Origin: Delphinus delphis
Lineage: Eukaryota > Chordata > Mammalia > Artiodactyla > Delphinidae
Direction of reading: 5' to 3'
DNA: 64,000 nt
NCBI RefSeq assembly: GCF_949987515.2
Contig: NC_082683.1
Span: 125,016,582 to 125,080,581 of the forward strand
In this document: piece after piece, positions 11,613-22,559 of the stretch
Numbering within the stretch: position 1 is the stretch's first letter
How the letters are laid out: each line of letters opens with the position of its first letter
The notes under the pieces: generated by a model
Databases searched by the model: none
What the model saw: only the letters and a program-made list of their open reading frames with translations
What the model was told of the DNA's origin: nothing
Translations under genes and position numbers: made by a program

Positions 11613-12715
11613 AGACTTGATGGAGAATGACATGCTGTCTCACTACATCCTGGATTGGGAGATGGAGTGCTCTGATGTTTCAGGGACACGGTTGTCCTCT
11701 AGCTCAATATCTGCGTACTCAGTCTCCTCTGGAGGAGAGAATCAAATGACAAAGTGTAAGCTCTTCAGGAGTCTTGGAAACTTACAATGGCACCCTGCAG
11801 ATTGGGACCCTGTCCAGCTGGAAGGCAGAGACTATTCAAGAATTCATCAGAGTGAAACTGAGCCAAACCATTTTATTGAAGCTTGGTCTGATGGGATAAC
11901 TTGGCTTTATAGGTCACATCCCAGTCCATGGTTGTCAAGGAGGAATATCACATGGCATGGTGATGGAAAAATCTAGTACAGAGTGGAGGTTGGCCTTATA
12001 AAAAGTGACTCTAAGGTCCAGGTGTAGGGCGCAAATGGGGCACAATGACGTAATTTGTTGAATTCCAGAAACTAACCACATTGAAGTACTCCAGGTTGCA
12101 GGTAAGGCAGAGCCACAGCAAGAGGTCAGGCCAGACAGTGGCAACCTTCTACGTAGATCTGTCCATGCACAGCGGCCAGCCTCAAGCTGGGGCTATGGTG
12201 GAACCATCCAACCCCAAAGAGGTGACTCGTATGAGCAATGCTAGATGTAGCAGGCTGGTGTTCAAGGGTAGGAGGAGACCATCCACAAAAGCCCAGGCTT
12301 GTGGGTGAGGCTAATGCAGAAGGCCATATGCAAGGGCTGTGTAAGGGCCCACACACCTGCCCTGACTAACCACACAGAGCCAGGGGCTGGGTGTCAGGGA
12401 AGCAGACTTGTGGAGACAACAGAGGTTCCCAGAAATCTCGGCAGGGCCACTTGAGTTTGGGTTTTAGGGCAAGACTTCATTTACCAGACAGTGCCTGAGG
12501 AGACAGGAAGCAAAGGAAAAGGGGGCTAAGCGTTTAATAAAGATCTGGACTCAACTCTTTGAGGATTGGCTCAGATGCCAAAGCAGGCAATGTGACACAG
12601 GATGAGCCTGATCATGGTAGTCACCAAGGTTGCAGCTCCACTGCTGGACCTGTGGTTACCTTTTGTCCAGTTAAGGTCCATGCCCCAGGCTAACTCACTT
12701 CTCTGTTAATGCTGT
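11613..12715. other. No recognised feature
   Basis: About 1.1 kb of moderately GC-rich sequence without a recognisable gene. The longest frame (11,617-11,976, 119 codons, plus) has no domain, signal peptide or convincing composition, and neighbouring frames overlap it on the other strand. Probably single-copy non-coding DNA. Confidence 0.4.
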
Positions 12716-12724
12716 TTAAATTAC

Positions 12725-13060
12725 AAAAAGAAGACCTGCTCCTTGCAAAAACTTCAAACAAGTTCCTAAAGTAAGAAAGTAAAAGTTCACCTTTTCCATA
12801 ATCCCACTCCACATATAGCCAATAAAATCAACCTGGTGTGTACCCTTCCACATATTTTTCATCTATTTTAACAAAAATATAACTCTATACATCGCAGTCT
12901 ACAATTAAATCTTTTCATTTAACATACCAGAGACACCTTTTCTATGTCAGTATGCATAAAGCTAATTTATTATTTCTAACTGACTCATTTTCATAGTATT
13001 GATATAATAATACACATAACAGTTTTCCCAACCAGTGAATATTTTTATTTTTAAATTTTT
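12725..13060 (-). repeat. Old LINE 3' region (L1M-like), antisense
   Basis: It shares the order of the 10.64-kb copy: 'tccataatcccactccacat', 'cttccacatatttttcatct', 'cttttcatttaacataccag', 'ttctatgtcagtatgcataa'. The assignment to an L1ME-like family is tentative. Confidence 0.5.
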
Positions 13061-13166
13061 CTTTAATTCTACCAACATCAGCATTCGCCCCAGTCATCCT
13101 TTTTCATCATTTTGGCAGGGCCACTCCAAGACAGTAAGACATCTGATTCCCCACCTACCTGGTTTA

Positions 13167-13531
13167 GAAAATGATGATGGGGACTTCCCTGGTGGTGCAG
13201 TGGTTAAGAATCCGCCTGCCAATGCAGGGGACATAGGTTCGAGCCCTGGTCCGGGACGCTCCCACATGCCACGGAGCAACTAAGCCCGTGTGCCACAACT
13301 ACTGAGCCTGCTCTCTAGAGCCCACGAGCCACAACTACTGAAGCCTGCGTGCCTAGAGTCCGTGCTCTGCAACAAGAGAAGCCGTCGCAATAAGAAGTCC
13401 CCGCACCACAATGAAGAATAGCCCCTGCTCACCACAACTAGAGAAAGCCCACGTGCAGCAACGAAGACCCAATGCAGCCCAAAATAAATTAATTAGATAA
13501 ATTTATTAAAGAAAAAAGAAAACGGTGATGG
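13167..13531 (+). mobile_element. Long CHR-type tRNA-Glu SINE, older copy
   Basis: The body is 13,181-13,517, about 337 bp. It opens 'ggacttccctggtggtgcag', has a tRNA-Glu head with 'aggttcgagccctgg', then a longer tail-ward part with repeated 'gagccacaactactgaagcc' modules, and ends in an AATAAATTA-rich tail instead of pure A. This longer cetartiodactyl form differs from the short copies elsewhere in the window. The flanks gaaaatgatgatgg (13,167-13,180) and gaaaacggtgatgg (13,518-13,531) form a 14-bp target-site duplication with two mismatches, so it is older than the copy at 4.8 kb. Confidence 0.9.
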
Positions 13532-13554
13532 ACCTGATTAACAAAGAATTAAGT

Positions 13555-13605
13555 CGAGCAGAGGGAGGAGAAAGGAGGGAAAGGAGGAGGAAGAGACTGG
13601 ATACA
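13555..13605 (+). repeat. Purine-rich low-complexity tract
   Basis: A nearly pure A/G run ('ggaggagaaaggagggaaag' and neighbours) directly downstream of the SINE. Confidence 0.7.
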
Positions 13606-13639
13606 GGGGCTCTGGGTATTTTCATAGTCAGATTTATTG

Positions 13640-13815
13640 CACTTAGGGTTGGTTTGTTATAGTGGAAAACACATGGGTCTGAAGGGAATTAGGAGACCTG
13701 GATCTGGGTTTCTTGTTATCACTCACTGGTTATCTCTGTTGGCCATGAATCGCATCTCATTATCTATTGAAGGAGACTGGATTAGATGACCCCTAACTGT
13801 GGTTATTCTATGGAT
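13640..13815 (+). repeat. MIR3-like ancient SINE
   Basis: 'tagtggaaaacacatgggtc', 'aggagacctggatctgggtt', and an end of 'ctggattagatgacccctaa' plus 'ttattctatgga' match the sense order of an old MIR-like element with an L3-like terminal phrase. It is the sense counterpart of 7.40-7.57 kb. Confidence 0.65.
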
Positions 13816-14516
13816 TATTTAATGCACATAGATTAAACTTTAGGTGTTAGAGGTAGATATGTGTGTGTGCGCAAATGTGCATGCCCATGTATCTGTGAAA
13901 AAGAAAGAGTGAAGAAGAATGAGAATATAAAAGGATTAAAGAGAAAGAAACAGTAGCAAAGAACAAATATTTAACAGCTTTCGTATCCTGAACTTGAGAC
14001 TCTGGTTCTTATATAATCAGTATTTCTAATGCTCAGAGAAAATGGGTCTGTAAACATCAATTTGCATATTACAACTCAAGACAATAAATATTAGGCATAT
14101 TTTTAAAAAACTGTTGGACAGACTGCTGAGAGGGAGGTAACTTAACACATGTATTTGGATATTGTCAGTCTTGGAGACCTTGTCTCCAGTTTTATGGGAA
14201 CTGAGAGGATTTAAGAATTAGCAATGAGGAATCTACTTTTGACATCATGTTTAAAGCTTTCCAATAGAATAATAAGGTTAATGAAGACAAGTCTAAGTGA
14301 AAAGGAAATTATCACTTGATCCTTCAAGTATGTGTTCTGAATGAAGTTTCACTGGAGTGAAAAGTTGAGATGTCAGGGAAAAAAAACGTTTTTTTAAAAA
14401 AATCCATTGCCTGAAAAACCATTGTTCTTCATCAGTGCTGCTCCACTCCCCTTTGACTGTCATACTGAAGAATTGTATTTCTATTTAGTTAATTTTTTTC
14501 TTTGACATAATATATG
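13816..14516. other. No recognised feature apart from a small GT patch
   Basis: No gene or named repeat seen. A short alternating purine-pyrimidine patch (gtgtgtgtgcgcaaatgtgc) lies near 13,860-13,880. Confidence 0.4.
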
Positions 14517-15759
14517 AGAAATAATGGGTTGACACCTCCTAGAGAAATGGAAATAAAAACAAAACTAAGTAAATGGGACCTAATGAAACGTAAAAGCTTT
14601 TGAACAGCAAAGGAAACCATAAACAAGATAAAAAGACAACCCTCAGAATGGGAGAAAATATTTGCAAATGAAGCAACTGACACAGGATTAATCTCCAAAA
14701 TTTACAAGCAGCTCATGCAGCTCAATATCAAAAAAAACAAACAACCCAATCCAAAAATGGGCAGAAGACCACATTTCTCCAAAGAAGATACACAGACTGC
14801 CAGATATACATGAAAGGATGCTCAACATCACTAATGTTAGAGAAATGCAAATGAAAACTACAATGAGGTATCACGCCACACCAGTTAGAATGGCCATCAG
14901 CAAAAAATCTACAAACAATAAATGCTGGAGAGGTTGTGGAGAAAAGGGAACCCTCTTGCACTGTTGATGGGAATGTAAATTGATACAGCCACTATGGAGA
15001 ACAGTATGGACGTTCCTTAAAAAACTAAAAATAGAACTACCATATGACCCAGCAATCCCACTACCGGGCATATACCCTGAGAAAACCATCATTCAAAAAG
15101 AGTCATGTACCACAATGTTCATTGCAGCTCTATTTACAATAGCCAGGACATGGAAGCAACCTAAGTGTCCATCGACAGATGAATGGCTAAAGATGTGGCA
15201 CATGTATACAATAGAATATTACTCAGCCATAAAAAGAAATGAAATTGAGTTATCTGTAGTGAGGTGGGTGGACATAGAGTCTGTCATACAGAGTGAAGCG
15301 AGTCAGAAAGTGAAAAGAAATACTGTATGCTAACACATATATATGGAATCTTAAAAAAAATGTTTCTGATGAACCTAGGGGCAGGACAGGAATAAAGATG
15401 CAGATATAGAGAATGGACTTGAGGACATGGGGAAGGGTAAGGGTAAGCTGGAATTAAATGAGAGAGTAGCATTGATATATATACACTACCAATTATAAAA
15501 CAGATAGCTAGTGGGAAGCAGCTGCATAGCACAGGGAGATCACCTTGGTGCTTTGTGACCACCTAGAGGGGTGGGATAAGAAGTGTGGGAGGGAGACGCA
15601 AAAGGCAGGAGATATGGGGATATATGTATATGTATAGCTGATTCACTTTGTTATAAAGCAGAAACTAACACACCGTTGTAAAGCAGTTATACTCTAATAA
15701 AGATGTTTAAAAAAAATAAAGATAAGGATACAAAGAAAAAAAAAAAGAAATGATGGGTC
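14517..15759 (+). mobile_element. 5'-truncated LINE-1, plus strand
   Basis: The element occupies 14,531-15,745. It starts inside the last fifth of ORF2 and runs through a complete 3' UTR to an A-rich tail (15,711-15,745). The flanks agaaataatgggtt (14,517-14,530) and agaaatgatgggtc (15,746-15,759) form a 14-bp target-site duplication with two differences. 5' truncation is the usual outcome of incomplete reverse transcription. Its 3' UTR closely resembles that of the minus-strand copy at 49.7-56.8 kb. Its 3' end faces the 3' end of the large LINE-1 that starts at 17,209. Confidence 0.95.
14531..15333 (+). pseudogene. LINE-1 ORF2 C-terminal fragment
   Basis: Decayed C-terminal end of LINE-1 ORF2p, which in intact form is the endonuclease/reverse transcriptase of the element. 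The cysteine-rich knuckle is visible as [15 protein letters not shown], but the next codon is TGA at 14,965-14,967 in place of Trp. After that an open frame continues (14,980-15,333) with LINE-1 signatures such as [15 protein letters not shown] and IEYYSAIKRNEIE, ending at the ORF2 stop. Endonuclease and reverse transcriptase domains are absent because of the truncation. No function is expected. Confidence 0.9.
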
Positions 15760-16015
15760 AAGAAACGGAGCCAGTGATGATATTTGTGAGAAGCTTACAA
15801 GGATTTTACTGTTTATTGGGTTTCCAGAATAGGTTGCACACTTCACTGAAGGGGTAGCCTTACCATAAATGTATTCCAGAACCTTCAGTCCAGCTATTTG
15901 CCCACCTTATTTCTCTCTTATGGTGCCACTCATCCCCATACCCATTTACCTACTTTCTTTTCTCTCTTCTTTTCTCCAGTCATTCTCTCCTTCCTCTCTC
16001 CTTCCTTCCTTCATC
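15760..16015. other. No recognised feature, pyrimidine-rich
   Basis: Flank of the LINE-1 copy. The part from 15,950 to 16,035 is rich in CTTCCTTC-like low-complexity repeats. No gene. Confidence 0.4.
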
Positions 16016-16019
16016 ATTT

Positions 16020-16140
16020 CCTCCACCCATTCATTCATTCTGTTGAATCAATGATTTTTGCTATATCTCAGGCCCCATGCATGGCACTGGGGATGCCAAG
16101 GCAGACGAACATGATTCCCACCTTCCAGGAGTTCCCATCC
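16020..16140 (-). repeat. L2 LINE 3' end
   Basis: 'cccattcattcattctgttg' followed by 'ccccatgcatggcactgggg' and 'ttcccaccttccaggagttc' is the antisense of the L2 3' terminus. Confidence 0.7.
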
Positions 16141-16284
16141 TCATCCTTGACCTCTGCTATACCCTTTTATTTTGGCTTTTGTTATCCTTTCTCTCCACCT
16201 CTTTGTAAGTTCCGTGGATTCCTGTTCTCTTCTTCAAGCCCTTCAATCTTCCATAGGTTTGTAACAGGAACAGACACCAATTTA

Positions 16285-16350
16285 TTCTTGCTTCATGTAT
16301 TAGTTTCTTTTTGCTGCTGTAACAAATTACCAGAAACTTGTCAAACTAAT
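16285..16350 (-). repeat. LTR end fragment (MaLR-like)
   Basis: 'gtattagtttctttttgctg' and 'ctgtaacaaattaccagaaa' are the antisense of the terminal phrase also seen at the end of the LTR near 39.8 kb. Only the terminal ~65 bases are recognisable. Confidence 0.45.
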
Positions 16351-17199
16351 CAACCAACCAGGATGCATTGAGGATATACTTTATTTACGGCACTCTGAGG
16401 GACCCTGGGGTGGGATACGCCACCGTGCCTTCTTAAAAAAGGTGCCGGTATGGTTAGGGAATCTGTATATGAACACAAGAAAGATTAAATAATGATAGAA
16501 GATATTGGTTCATCACCACTGAAGTCATAATACTCACCCCAATTAATTGCCCTATGACTGGTACTGTCATTCAGGAGGTAAAGGGTGTTGCAGACTGAAG
16601 TGAAATTGGATGGTTTCACAGAAGGGAAAGGATTTGAGCGGGGCTTTGAAAAAGAAGAGTTTGATTTAGGCAACCTGTGAGGAGAGAGAGGTGTAGTTTA
16701 TTCTGAGCAAACCCTCTGGATTCTTCCCCCAGTGACCTTCAGAGATCTTGTTTTCTCTTAGGGAAGTGTTCAGAGCAAGGCAAGCTAAGTCAGCCACAAG
16801 AATACAACCAGGAAATACTGCTGTCTCCCACCCGCTCCCCTCTGACAGCCTACCTCCTTGCCAGGCTTTCTCTCCTCCTTCCCATATCTCAACATGATAC
16901 AAAGCAGCCTTTCTTTTTTCTGAGATTATCTAGAAGCAGTGCCTCATAATTATAGTAATCTTATCTCCTTTGAATTCACCAGAATTACTCTTTTTCTTTA
17001 TATCAGAACCGTGGCTACATGACAGGCATTATTGGTAAGCTTTGTGTAATGGTACAACGTTGTTTTTTTAAAGTGACATCTGCTCGCATAGACTAATATT
17101 CTAACCTGTCTGACTAATTTGGTGGGAATATATCCAACAGACCCATGTGAATGGGTGGGGGTGGAGTATGCAGGAAGAGGGAAGCATTTGGAAGGATAT
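16351..17199. other. No recognised feature
   Basis: About 850 bases to the left edge of the large LINE-1. Frames at 16,485-16,673 and 16,666-16,902 (minus) show no domains. No nameable repeat. Confidence 0.4.
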
Positions 17200-18711
17200 T
17201 TTTCAGTTATTTATTTTTTTAAAACATCTTTATTGGAGTATAATTGCTTTACAATGGTTTGTCAGTTTCTACTTTATAACAAAGTGAATCAGTTTTACAT
17301 GTACACATGTCCCCATATCTCTTCCCTCTTGCGTCTCCCTCCCACGCTCCCTATCCCACCCCGTTAGGTGGTCACAAAGCACCAAGCAATCTCCCTGTGC
17401 TATGCGGCCGCTTCCCACTAGCTATCTATTTTATGTTCGGTAGTGTATATATGTCTATGCCTCTCTCTTACTTTGTCCCAGCTTACCCTTCCACACCCGC
17501 CCCCGTATCCTCAGGTCCATTCTCCAGTAGGTCTGCATCTTTATTCCCGTCTTGCCCCTAGGTTCTTCTGACCATTTTCATTCTTTTTTTTTCTTAGATT
17601 CCATATATATGTGTTAGCATACGGTATTTATTTTTCTCTTTCTGACTTACTTCACTCTGTATGACAGTCTCTAGGTCCATCCACCTCACTACAAATAACT
17701 CAGTTTCATTTCTTTTTATAGCTGAGTAATACTCCATTGTATATATGTGCCACATCTTCTTTATCCATTCATCTGTTCATGGACACTTAGGTTGCTTCCA
17801 TGTCCTGGCTATTGTAAATAGAGCTGCAGTGAACATGTTGGTACATGAGTCTTTTTGAATTATAGATTTCTCGGGTTATATGCCCAGTAGTGGGATTGCT
17901 GGGTCGTATGGTAGTTCTATTTGCAGTTTTTAAAGGAACCTCCATACTGTTCTCCATAGTGGCTGTATCAACTTACATTCCCACCAACAGTGCAAGAGGG
18001 TTCCCTTTTCTCCACACCCTCTCCAGCATTTATTGTTTGTAGATGTTTTGATGGCCATTCTGACCAGTGTGAGATGATACCTCATTGTAGTTTTGACTTG
18101 CGTTTCTCTAATGATCAGTGATGTTGAGCATTCTTTCATATGTTTGTTGACAATCTGTATATCTTTGGAGAAATGTCTATTTAGGTCTTCTGCTCATTTT
18201 TAGATTGGGTTGTTTGTTTTTTTAATATTGAGCTGCATGAGTTGCTTGTATGTTTTGGAGATTAATCCTGTGTCAGTTGCTTCATTTGCAAATATTTTCT
18301 CCCATTCTGAGGGTTATCTTTTCATCTTGTTTATGGTTTCCTTTGCTGTGCAAAAGCTTTTAACTTTCATTAGGTCCCATTTGTTTATTTTTGTTTTTAT
18401 TTCCATTACTCTAGGAGGTGGGTCAAAAAGGATTTTGCTGTGATTTATGGCACAGAGTGTTCTGCCTGTGTTTTTCTCTAAGAGTTTGATGGTGTCTTGC
18501 CTTAAATTTAGGTCTTTAATCCATTTTGAGTTTATTGTTGTGTATGGTGTTAGGGAGTGTTCTAATTTCATTATTTAAATGTAGCTGTCCAGTTTTCCCA
18601 GCACCACTTATCGAAGAGGCTGTCGTTTCTCCACTGTATATGCTTGCCTCCTTTATCAAAGATAAGGTGACCATATGTGCGTGGGTTTATCTCTGGGCTT
18701 TCTATCCTGTT

Positions 18712-19293
18712 TCATTGATCTATATCTCTGTTTTTGGGCCAGTACCATATTGTCTTGATTACTGTAGCTTTGTTGTATAGTTTGAAGTCAGGGAGCCTGA
18801 TTCCTCCAGCTCCATCTCTCTTTCTCAAAATTGCTTTGGCTATTCGGGGTCTTTTATGTTTCCATACAAATTGTGAAATTTTTTGTTCTAGTTCCGTGAA
18901 AAATGCCAGTGGTAGTTTGATAGGGATTACATGGAATCTGTAGATTGCTTTGGGTAGTAGAGTAATTTTCACAATGTTGATTCTTCCAATCCAAGAACAT
19001 GGTATATCTCTCCATCTACTTGTATCATTCTTAATTTCTTTCATCAGTGTCTTATAATTTTCTGCATACAGGTCTTTTGTCTTCTTAGGTAGGTTTATTC
19101 CTAGATATTTTATTCTTTTTGTTGCAATGGTAAATGGGAGTGTTTTCTTTTTTTTTTTTTTGCGGTACACGGGCCTCTCACCGCTGTGGCCTCTCCCGTC
19201 GTGGAGCACAGGCTCCGGACGCGCAGGCTCAGCGGCCATGGCCCACGGGCCCAGCCGCTCCACGGCACATGGGATCCTCCCAGACCGGGGCAC
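18712..19293 (-). other. Chimeric open frame, SINE plus LINE-1 ORF2
   Basis: An unbroken 193-codon frame that begins in the antisense-inserted SINE (about the first 48 codons, including [17 protein letters not shown]) and continues into the LINE-1 ORF2 segment after the reverse transcriptase ([20 protein letters not shown]). It is the longest frame in the window. It arose by the insertion keeping the frame open by chance. There is no reason to think it is translated. Confidence 0.8.
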
Positions 19294-19367
19294 GAACCCG
19301 TGTCCCCTGCACCGGCAGGCGGACTCTCAACCACTGCGTCACCAGGGAAGCCCGGGAGTGTTTTCTT
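19136..19367 (-). mobile_element. CHR-type SINE nested in LINE-1 copy A
   Basis: The body is 19,150-19,353, inserted in the same orientation as the LINE-1. Its T-run (the A tail read from the plus strand) is at 19,148-19,160 and its 5' end reads 'accagggaagcccg' on the plus strand. The 14-bp duplication gggagtgttttctt is perfect at 19,136-19,149 and 19,354-19,367. It is younger than the LINE-1 and disrupts ORF2. Confidence 0.95.
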
Positions 19368-21661
19368 AATGTCACTTTCAGATTTTTTCATCACTAGTGT
19401 CTAGGAATTTAAGAGATTTCTGTGCATTAATTTTGTATCGTACTACTTTACCAAATTCATTGATTAGCTCTAGTAGTTTTCTAGTAGCATCTTTAGGATT
19501 ATCTATGTATAGTATCATGTCATCTGCAAACAGTGACAACTTAACTTTTTCTTTTCTGATTTGGATTCCTTTTATTTCTTTTTCTTCTCTGATTGCTGTG
19601 GCTAAAACTTCCAAAACTATGTTGAATAACAGTGGTGAGAGTAGGCAACCTTGTCTTGTTCCTGATCTTAGTGGAAATAGTTTCACTTTTTCACCATTGA
19701 GGATGATGTTGGCTGTGGTTTCGTCATTTTTGGCCTTTATTATGTTGAGGAAAGTTCCCTCTATGCTTACTTTCTGGAGGTTTTTAATCTGCTGTTTTTA
19801 AGTTTTCTCTGCATCTATTGAGATGATCATATGGTTTTTCTCCTTCAGTTATTTAATATGGTTTATCACGTTGATTGATTTGCATATATTGAAAAATCCT
19901 TGCCTTCCTGGGATAAACCCCACTTGATCATAATTTATGATCCTTTTAATGTGCTGTTGGATTCTGTTTGCTAGTATTTTGTTGAGGATTTTTGCATCTA
20001 TGTTCATCAGTGATATTGGCCTGTAGTTTTCTTTCTTTGTGACATATTTGGTTTTGGTATCAGAGTGATGGTGGCCTCGTAGAAAGAGTTTGGGAGTGTG
20101 CCTCCCTCTGCTATATTTTGGAAGAGTTTGAGAAGGATAGGTGTTAGCTCCTCTCTAAATGTTTGATACAATTTGCCTGTGAAGCCATCAGGTCCTGGGC
20201 TTTAGTTTGTTGGAAGATTTTTAATCACACTTTCAATTTCAGTGCTTGTGATTGGTCTGTTCATATTTCCTATTTCTTCCTGGTTCAGTCTTGGCACGTG
20301 CATTTCTAAGAATTTGTCCATTTCTTCCAGGTTGTCCATTTTATTGGCATATGGTTGCTTGTAGTAATCTCTCATGATCATTTGTATTTCTGCAGTGTCA
20401 GTTGTTACTTCTCCTTTTTCATTTCTAATTCTATTGATTTGAGTCTTCTCCTTTTTTTTCTTGATGAGCCTGGCTAATGGTGTATCAATTTTGTTTATCT
20501 TCTCAAAGAACCAGCTTTTAGTTTTATTGATCTCTGCTATCGTTTCCCATCATTTCTTTTTCATTTATTTCTGATCTGATCTTTATCATTTCTTTCCTTC
20601 TGCTAACTTTGGGGTTTTTTTGTTCTTCTTTCTCTAATTGCTTTAGCTGTAAGTTTAGGTTGTTTATTTGAGATGTTTCTTGTTTCTTCAGGTAGGCTTG
20701 TATAGCTATAAACTTCCCTCTTAGTACTGCTTTTGCTTCATCCCATAGGTTTTGGGTCATTGTGTTTTCATTATCATTTGTTTCTAGGTATTTTTTTATT
20801 TCCTCTTTGATTTCTTCAGTGATCTCTTGGTTATTAAGTAGTGTGTTATTTAGCCTCCATGTATTTTGTATTTCTTACAGATATTTTCCTGTAATTGATA
20901 TCTAGCCTCATAGCGTTGTGGTCAGAAAAGATACTTGATAACAATTTCAATTTTCTTAAATTTACCAAGGCTTGATTTGTGACCCAAGATATGATCTGTC
21001 CTGGAGAATGTTCCATGAGCACTTGAGAAGAATGTGTATTCTGTTGTTTTTGGATGGAATGTCCTATAAATATCAATTAAGTCCATCTTGTTTAATGTGT
21101 CATTTAAAGCTTGTGTTTCCTTATTTTTTTCATTTTGGATGATCTGTCCATTGGTGAAAGTGGGGTGTTAAAGTCCCCTACTATGACTGTGTTACTGTTG
21201 ATTTTCCCTTTTACGGCTGTTAGTATTTGCCTTATGTATTGAGGTTCTCCTATGTTGGGTGCATAAATATTTACAATTGTTATATCTTCTTCTTGGATTG
21301 ATCCCTTGATCATTATGTAGTGTCCTTCTTTGTCTCTTGTAATAGTCTGTGTTTTAAAGTCTATTTTGTCTGTTATGAGAATTGCTACTCCAGATTTCTT
21401 TTGATTTGCATTTGCATGGAATATCTTTTTCCATCCCCTCACTTTCAGTCTGTATGGGTCCCTAGGTCTGAAGTGGGTCTCTTGTAGACAGCATATATAT
21501 GGGTCTTGTTTTTCTATCTATTCAGCCAGTCTATGTCTTTTGGTTGGAGCATTTAATCCATTTACATTTAAGGTAATTATCGATGTGTATGTTCCTGTTA
21601 CCATTTTCTTAATTGTTTTGGGTTTATTATTGTAGGTCTTTTCCTTTCTTGTGTTTCCTGC

Positions 21662-22547
21662 CTAGAGAAGTTCCTTTCGCATTTGTTGTAAAGCTGGTTT
21701 TGTGGTGCTGAATTCTCTTAGCTTTTGCTTGTCTGTAAAGCTTTTAATTTCTCCATCATATCTGAATGAGATCCTTGCTGGGTAATCTTGTTTGTAGGGT
21801 TTTCTCTTTCATCACTTTAAATATGTCCTGTCACTCCCTTCTGGCTTGCAGAATTTCTGCTGAAAGATCAGCTGTTAACTTTATGGGGATTCCCTTATGT
21901 GTTACTTGTTATTTTTCCCTTGGTGCTTTTAATATTTGCTCTTTGTATTTAATTTTTGATAGTTTGATTAATATGTGTCTTGGCATGTTTCTCCTTGGAG
22001 TTATCCTGTATGGGACTCTCTGTGCTTCCTGGACTTGATTAAGTATTTCCTTTCCCATATTAGGGATGTTTTCAACTATAATCTCTTCAAATATTTTCTC
22101 AGTCCCTTTCTTTTTCTCTTCTTCTTCTGGGACCCCTATAATTCAAATGTTGGTGTGTTCAATGTTGTCCCTGAGGTCTCTGAGACTGTCTTCTATTCTT
22201 CTCATTCTTTTTTTCTTTATTCTGCTCTGCAGTAGTTATTTCCACTATTTTATTTTCCTGGTCACTTATCCGTCCTTCTGCCTCAGTTATTCTGCTATTG
22301 ATCCCTTATAGAGAATTTTTAATTTCATTTATTGCGTTGTTCATCTCTGTTTGCTCTTTAGTTCTTCTAGGTCCTTGTTAAACATTTCTTGTATTTTCTC
22401 CATTCTATTTCCAAGATTTTGGATCATCTTTACTATCATTATTCTGAATTCCTTTTCAGGTAGACTGCCTATTTCCTCTTCATTTGTTAGGTCTGGTGGG
22501 TTTTTGCCTTGCTCCTTCACCTGCTGTGTGTTTCTCTGTCTTCTCAT
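21662..22547 (-). pseudogene. LINE-1 ORF1, broken, copy A
   Basis: Remnant of ORF1p, the LINE-1 RNA-binding chaperone. The start is at 22,547 (MRRQRNTQQVKEQGKNPPDL) and the conserved end, in the frame leading to the stop near 21,662-21,664, lies about 60 bp upstream of the ORF2 start. The N-terminal part through KEFRIMIVKMIQNLGNRMEK reads open for 68 codons to about 22,341, then is interrupted. The C-terminal RNA-binding part is recognisable from similarity to copy B but is frameshifted. Confidence 0.88.
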
Positions 22548-22559
22548 TTTCCTTAACTT

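Larger units (their letters stand above)
17614..21604 (-). pseudogene. LINE-1 ORF2 (endonuclease/reverse transcriptase), broken, copy A
   Basis: Remnant of ORF2p, the LINE-1 protein that nicks target DNA and copies RNA into it. The start codon is at 21,604-21,602 and the stop at 17,616-17,614. The endonuclease domain keeps the motif GDFNTPL (about 21,159-21,178), IYAPN, and FSDHNAMRL further on. The reverse transcriptase retains [10 protein letters not shown], with FADD encoded at 19,519-19,530. The C-terminal knuckle [18 protein letters not shown] is intact near 17,985-18,028. Between reverse transcriptase and the knuckle, a SINE (19,150-19,353) interrupts the frame ahead of the [10 protein letters not shown] segment. 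Several frameshifts split the frame as well. The catalytic motifs are conserved but no complete protein can be made. Confidence 0.93.

Noticed and set aside
11617..11976. A 119-codon frame, plus strand, with WSDGITWLYRSHPSPWL-like composition
   Set aside because: No family resemblance and no supporting start or splice context. Unconserved single-copy or old repeat sequence is more likely.
15898..16371. A 157-codon serine/phenylalanine-rich frame, plus strand
   Set aside because: It crosses a CTTC-rich low-complexity stretch, an antisense L2 end and an LTR end fragment.
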